From positions 62,001 to 126,000 of the forward strand of contig NZ_BAXA01000005.1 in NCBI RefSeq assembly GCF_000698125.1: a DNA stretch of 64,000 nt, in the 5' to 3' direction. Numbering within the stretch: the stretch's first letter is position 1; the number at the start of each line of letters is the position of its first letter. Origin of the DNA: Geomicrobium sp. JCM 19038 (lineage in GTDB: Bacteria; Bacillota; Bacilli; Bacillales; Marinococcaceae). Shown one piece after another: positions 60,675-64,000 of this stretch. The notes beneath the pieces are model-generated. The model did not search any database. It saw only the letters and a program-made list of their open reading frames with translations, and had not been told where the DNA came from. The translations under genes and the position numbers were made by a program.

Positions 60675-61314
60675 CTTCCTTTTGGTAACTAGCTTCTATA
60701 AGATAGCATTATGATTTACACTCTTTTAAAGCATTCTTTCTACGTATTAGGGTGCGTGTAGGAATACCTGTCAATTGCTCTACTTGTTTATAGGTATGAT
60801 TTTTCAGAAGAGAGGCTATGTGTATAATCTGTTTTATGGTTAATACTTATGAATCATTAATTTTTAGAGTAGCACATTCGACATAATCGTAATTAGTGTC
60901 GTTTCCATTTTATTGCGCCTATCAGAAGATAAGGGAGATAAAAAGCATAATAGGTAAAGATCTTTGAATAGTCAAATAGTACCCAACCCTGTAAAGTCAA
61001 CTCGTTTGAGTAATTGGCAATCAACTTGAGGAGAAATCGATCTACGTCGGTCGATCCTTCTAGTAATTGATTAGTAGACCATTACATGTTATCTCTTATG
61101 AAATTCGTCTTAATACCAAGTTTTAATGAAAGAATTTTAAGTTATTTTCTTGAAATCTATAACTCGTAAAGTAACTGTCATAGCCTGTTTCAAGCCGTTT
61201 TTTTACAAACTTTGTAATAGATATTAATAAATTTGTAAATTGAAAATAACCAAATAATTCTAGTAATATCGGCACCAGTAAATTAATTACAAAATCTAGG
61301 AAAGGGATGATTGG
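60675..61314. other. Long intergenic region with repeat copy B
   Basis: It contains the repeat at 60833-61003. A frame at 61123-61335 on the minus strand overlaps the next gene's start and seems non-coding. Nothing else is recognised. Confidence 0.4.
60833..61003. repeat. Dispersed repeat, copy B
   Basis: It begins TTTTATGGTTAATACTTATG and includes TAGGTAAAGATCTTTGAATA, both nearly as in copy A (55880-56052). The minus strand encodes YSKIFTYYAFYLPYLLIGAI before KWKRH and a stop, the better preserved reading of the two. Confidence 0.6.
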
Positions 61315-61985
61315 ATGAAAAGCATTAAGAAACAAGTCTCAGTGGGGGTAACTGCATCGTTAGCTTTACTACTGGGGTTAAGCCCTGTTACTCATCAAGC
61401 TCAAGCCTATAATGAGTTTGAAGAGATTGACACGAGTGAGGTAGAGTTAACGCCAGAAGAAGAAGCCTTAGCCGATGAAATGTATGAACAATACCTAGCA
61501 ATTGAGGCAGTTGTAGAAAATCTTGATGACGAGCAGGAAGAAATTTTCCTTAATGCCTTATTAGATCCTGAGTTTGATTCATCACAATTTGATGGTGATG
61601 TTCTCATTGCAGAGAGTAAAAAAGACGTAGACACTTTGGATGAAATGTTCACTTCTCTTGGGACTTCAGTGGAATTTTCAGAAGATACGGAATCAGTTAG
61701 TATAAATAGTAACGGAGATCTTGTTGGTGTCGATGCTGACGGTATTGAAACGATGTCCTTCTGGGGCGGCGTTTGGGATGCGACTAAGTGTACAGCAGCG
61801 ATTGCAGCAGTCTTTGTTCCTGGTGCTCAAGCGTACAGAGCGATCCGCGCACTTGGTGGTGTTCGTGAAACCGTTCGTTTACTCGCAGGTGCTTCTACAA
61901 GAGGTGACTGGTTAAATATCGGTGGATGGCAGCCGCTGAAGTACTAGGCATTGCTGGCGTTGAAGCTTATTGCTTTGATGGCTAA
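61315..61985 (+). CDS. Secreted precursor, candidate antimicrobial peptide, one frame break
   Basis: About 223 residues when one missing base near 61921 is restored, so LNIG continues WMAAAEVLGIAGVEAYCFDG. Residues 1-31 are a Sec signal (VGVTASLALLLGLSP to AQA). Residues ~32-150 are strongly acidic (VELTPEEEALADEMYEQYLA, then EDTESVSINSNGD). The last ~75 residues are neutral to basic and Ala/Gly-rich, from FWGGVWDATKCTAAIAAVFV to the C-terminal AYCFDG, with just two Cys near the ends. It shares this design with the protein at 44843, not its sequence. A small membrane protein gene follows after 15 bases. GGAAAGGGATGATTGG precedes the ATG. Confidence 0.6.
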
Positions 61986-62000
61986 AAAAGGAGGGTTTAA

Positions 62001-62291
62001 ATGAGTACGGATACAGCTTCCAAAACCAAACAAGGTGTATTAGGACCAACAAGCCATGCGTTTATGTCGGTGCTAGTATATGGAATGTTATTTGTAGCTT
62101 TAATGGTGGCTACAGGTGGATCGATTACTTTAGACAACCTACTTTTACCGATTGTTGGAATTTATGCGGTCGTGGGTATCACTGAATACCTTACCATGAA
62201 GCGAGTAGACAAGGCTCCGCAATGGCTCGTCATCGGTTCATTCGGTGTCGGAATTACAATGGCCGTGTTAATGATGGCAATTACTTTGTAA
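62001..62291 (+). CDS. Small membrane protein, possible immunity partner
   Basis: 96 residues with three transmembrane segments (SVLVYGMLFVALMVATGG, LLLPIVGIYAVVGITEYL and WLVIGSFGVGITMAVLMMAI). AAAAAAGGAGGGTTTAA before the ATG is very strong. It directly follows the secreted precursor and ends at a terminator, so the pair is a closed two-gene operon. The size and topology fit a bacteriocin immunity protein, but no family is recognised. Confidence 0.65.
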   Translation: MSTDTASKTKQGVLGPTSHAFMSVLVYGMLFVALMVATGGSITLDNLLLPIVGIYAVVGITEYLTMKRVDKAPQWLVIGSFGVGITMAVLMMAITL

Positions 62292-62342
62292 AAACAAGAC
62301 ATACTTTATCTTCAGAAGTAACAAATGTGAGCAAATTAATTG

Positions 62343-62392
62343 GAAGCAAACGATAACCTTAATGGGTTTTTGTTTGCTTCTTTTTTGGTGAA
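62343..62392 (+). terminator. Terminator of the two-gene operon
   Basis: GAAGCAAAC and GTTTGCTTC, with inner pairing of AACC and GGGTT, followed by TTTTTT. Confidence 0.75.
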
Positions 62393-62551
62393 ATACTTTT
62401 TTTATTGATTTGATACCGGTGAAATGACTTAGGAAATTCAACACCTACAGGTTTTATATTAAATAGAAAGCAAATTTGGACCATAGTAAAACAGATTAAA
62501 TATAATGGACAAACATAATAAATTAATTTTTTTATTTCTTTAGAAGTTAAA

Positions 62552-63124
62552 TTATTTAAATAACCTTAAATAGCTCACCATCTGTTCAGCCATGTAATCA
62601 GCATCAACAGTATAACCTTCTTTAATCCAGAAATTAATTCTTCCCACTAATGCAGCTGCTTGAGTGTAGCAATATAAGCTTCTATCTGTGTGGTTTTTGT
62701 AATGGTGTACAAAATGAAGGTCATCTAACAATAGATCTTTTAAAGCGAAACAAAGTTTCTCCTGAAAGCTTGGAAATTTATTTACATTAAAAAGAAGATT
62801 AAACATACTTTTATTCTGTTCAATGTATCTAAAAATCATTTTGGATGCTGAAGGAGAAAATTTTATAGAATTTGGTACTTTACCATTGTGAAAAGAGGGT
62901 TGTATTACGTCTATAAAACCTTGTATGGCGTCATCAATAATGTCTTCTATTAAACCTTTCTGATCAGAATAATGTGCATAAAACGTAGTTCGATTATAGT
63001 TAGCTAAATCAGTAACTTCTTGAATAGTTATATCCTTAGCCTCATGTTTTTCAATTAATTCTATAAATGCTAAACGAATATCCCTCTTAGTTCTTTCTAC
63101 TCGCCGATCAGTCTTATTATTCAT
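62552..63124 (-). CDS. TetR/AcrR-family transcriptional regulator
   Basis: 190 residues. The N-terminal helix-turn-helix is RTKRDIRLAFIELIEKHEAKDITIQEVTDLANYNRTTFYAHYSDQKGLIEDI. The C-terminal part resembles the TetR_C group found with HTH of the YxAF/DhaS type (INFWIKEGYTVDADYMAEQMV). It is divergent from the oxidoreductase gene at 63289, and a palindrome lies between the promoter boxes, so it probably represses that gene in response to a reactive small molecule. AAGGAGAACTTCTAAA precedes the ATG. Confidence 0.83.
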   Translation of the reverse strand: MNNKTDRRVERTKRDIRLAFIELIEKHEAKDITIQEVTDLANYNRTTFYAHYSDQKGLIEDIIDDAIQGFIDVIQPSFHNGKVPNSIKFSPSASKMIFRYIEQNKSMFNLLFNVNKFPSFQEKLCFALKDLLLDDLHFVHHYKNHTDRSLYCYTQAAALVGRINFWIKEGYTVDADYMAEQMVSYLRLFK

Positions 63125-63199
63125 TTTAGAAGTTCTCCTTCCATAAATTCAAACACGACATACTTTTTTGTTGTCTAAGCGACATTATTAACAGTTTTG

Positions 63200-63230
63200 T
63201 TGATTGTTTATTTTTTAAACTTAATATAAT
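63200..63230 (+). promoter_or_regulatory. Promoter and candidate TetR operator of the oxidoreductase gene
   Basis: TTGATT (63200-63205) and TATAAT (63225-63230) have a long 19-base spacer. The inverted repeat GTTTATTTTTTAAAC (63206-63220, arms GTTTA and TAAAC) lies between them, a usual site for a TetR repressor. Confidence 0.6.
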
Positions 63231-63288
63231 TAATCCATATCAATCATGCTAGACGACATGTGTTGATTATATTTGAGGAGGTTATAGA

Positions 63289-64000
63289 GTGAAAGCATTA
63301 ATTATCAAAGAGCCTAAATCAATTAAAGGTTTACAAATTGTTGATAAAAACATACCGGAACCTCTAGAAGGCGAAATTCGAGTAAAAGTTTTAACTGCTG
63401 GGCTTAATCCCTCTGATTATCAATATGCTTTGTATAACGAAAAAGCAAATGAAGAAAAGGTATTAGGAATAGATGTGTGTGGAATTGTCGATAAAGTGGG
63501 GCAGGGTGTAACTAATTTAAAGGTTGGAGATCGTGTTTATTATTTGAGAAGTTTAAATAATACGCATGGAGGATTTGCTGAGTATGCTATTACACCTGCT
63601 AATATAGCTAGCCTTCTTCCAGAAAATATAGATGATAGCGTTGCGGGTGTGACTCCAGGAGCTGGATTTACAGCATATCAGGCAATCATACAAAAGCTTC
63701 GACCAATTTCAGGTAAAACAATTCTCATACATGGTGGAGCGGGTGGCGTAGGAAGTTTTGCTATTCAACTCGCTAAAATGTCAGGGTTGAAAATAATCTC
63801 GTCTTGCCTTAGTAAAGATAAGGAATACGTTCGCTCATTAGGTGCAGATAAGGTTATAGATTTTACATCTGAGGACGTTCATAAAGTGGTATGGAATTAT
63901 ACAAATCAACGTGGTGTTGATTACATTTTAAATACAGTTGGTCCTGATATAGCCACGAAAGACCTTAATATACTGGCATTAGATGCAGAAATAGCAGTTA
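63289..64000 (+). CDS. Zinc-type alcohol dehydrogenase/quinone oxidoreductase family protein (cut by window end)
   Basis: 237 codons are visible from GTG 63289, which has GAGGAGG eight to ten bases upstream. The MDR superfamily fold is clear: PEPLEGEIRVKVLTAGLNPSDYQYA, then LGIDVCGIVDKVGQGVTNLKVGDRVYY, and the nucleotide-binding ILIHGGAGGVGSFAIQLAKMSG with the AxxGxxG pattern of quinone reductases. No zinc-ligand cysteines of classical alcohol dehydrogenases are seen. It probably reduces quinones or reactive enals with NADPH. The C-terminal third is outside the window. Confidence 0.87.
   Translation, partial: MKALIIKEPKSIKGLQIVDKNIPEPLEGEIRVKVLTAGLNPSDYQYALYNEKANEEKVLGIDVCGIVDKVGQGVTNLKVGDRVYYLRSLNNTHGGFAEYAITPANIASLLPENIDDSVAGVTPGAGFTAYQAIIQKLRPISGKTILIHGGAGGVGSFAIQLAKMSGLKIISSCLSKDKEYVRSLGADKVIDFTSEDVHKVVWNYTNQRGVDYILNTVGPDIATKDLNILALDAEIAV

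Overview
The window looks like a chromosomal segment of a Gram-positive, endospore-forming Bacillaceae, probably a salt- or alkali-tolerant genus. Support: strong AGGAGG-type ribosome binding sites with frequent TTG and GTG starts, a Bacillus-type tmRNA, consensus sigma-A promoters, CcpA cre boxes, an OpuC-like compatible-solute ABC transporter, a YhjC/YhjB-type symporter pair, a YrkD-to-YrkJ-like sulfur operon and an EcsB relative. No species can be named.

Layout. (1) 0.5-17.2 kb: a large one-strand catabolic region for CoA thioesters, in three transcription blocks. It has two acyl-CoA ligases, two CaiB-type CoA-transferases, two acyl-CoA dehydrogenases, two enoyl-CoA hydratase/isomerase proteins, two SDR 3-hydroxyacyl-CoA dehydrogenases, two thiolases and a 4-hydroxybutyrate/acetate-type CoA-transferase, with TetR and IclR regulators, two perfect cre sites and a promoter motif shared by block 1 and the TetR gene. 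Together they make complete beta-oxidation routes for an unidentified, probably branched, cyclic or aromatic acid. (2) 17.3-17.7 kb: ssrA (tmRNA). (3) 17.7-26.4 kb: an AT-rich accessory zone with gene debris, small membrane proteins, a CPBP protease, a SpoIIM-like protein, a GNAT acetyltransferase, a BAAT-type thioesterase, an M29 aminopeptidase, an IS256-family transposase remnant and an orphan ecsB carrying an in-frame amber codon. (4) 26.5-34.7 kb: a GntR-controlled operon for a sugar diacid or related hydroxy acid: 2-hydroxyacid dehydrogenase, DapA-family lyase/dehydratase, aldehyde dehydrogenase, enolase-superfamily dehydratase and a tripartite tricarboxylate (TctCBA) transporter. (5) 35.6-44.4 kb: OpuC-like transporter, secreted metallophosphoesterase, glycolipid-binding-like protein, alpha/beta hydrolase and sodium symporter. 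(6) 44.6-48.9 kb: a secreted-precursor/small-membrane-protein pair, a Nudix hydrolase, small genes and a 5'-truncated oxidoreductase. (7) 48.95-52.6 kb: a persulfide-detoxification (cst/yrk) operon with two CstR-type operators. (8) 54.17-54.73 kb: a type I-C-like CRISPR array with no cas genes in view. (9) 56.8-60.0 kb: a gluconate-dehydrogenase-like cassette (Tat-exported subunit 3, GMC flavoprotein, TatA, lipoprotein cytochrome c). (10) 60.2-64.0 kb: a STAS protein, a second secreted-precursor/membrane-protein pair and a divergent TetR/quinone-oxidoreductase pair cut by the window end.

A cross-cutting feature is that about 20 otherwise intact genes are interrupted by single-base frame breaks. 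I count roughly 20 missing-base and 4 extra-base events, several in or beside short homopolymers. This looks more like uncorrected long-read sequence than mass pseudogenisation, so I annotate such genes at full length and mark each break.

Best candidates for something undescribed are the two secreted-precursor plus small-membrane-protein loci (44.65-45.33 and 61.32-62.29 kb), which look like toxin/immunity pairs, and the unrecognised protein beside the CRISPR array (54.86-55.67 kb).
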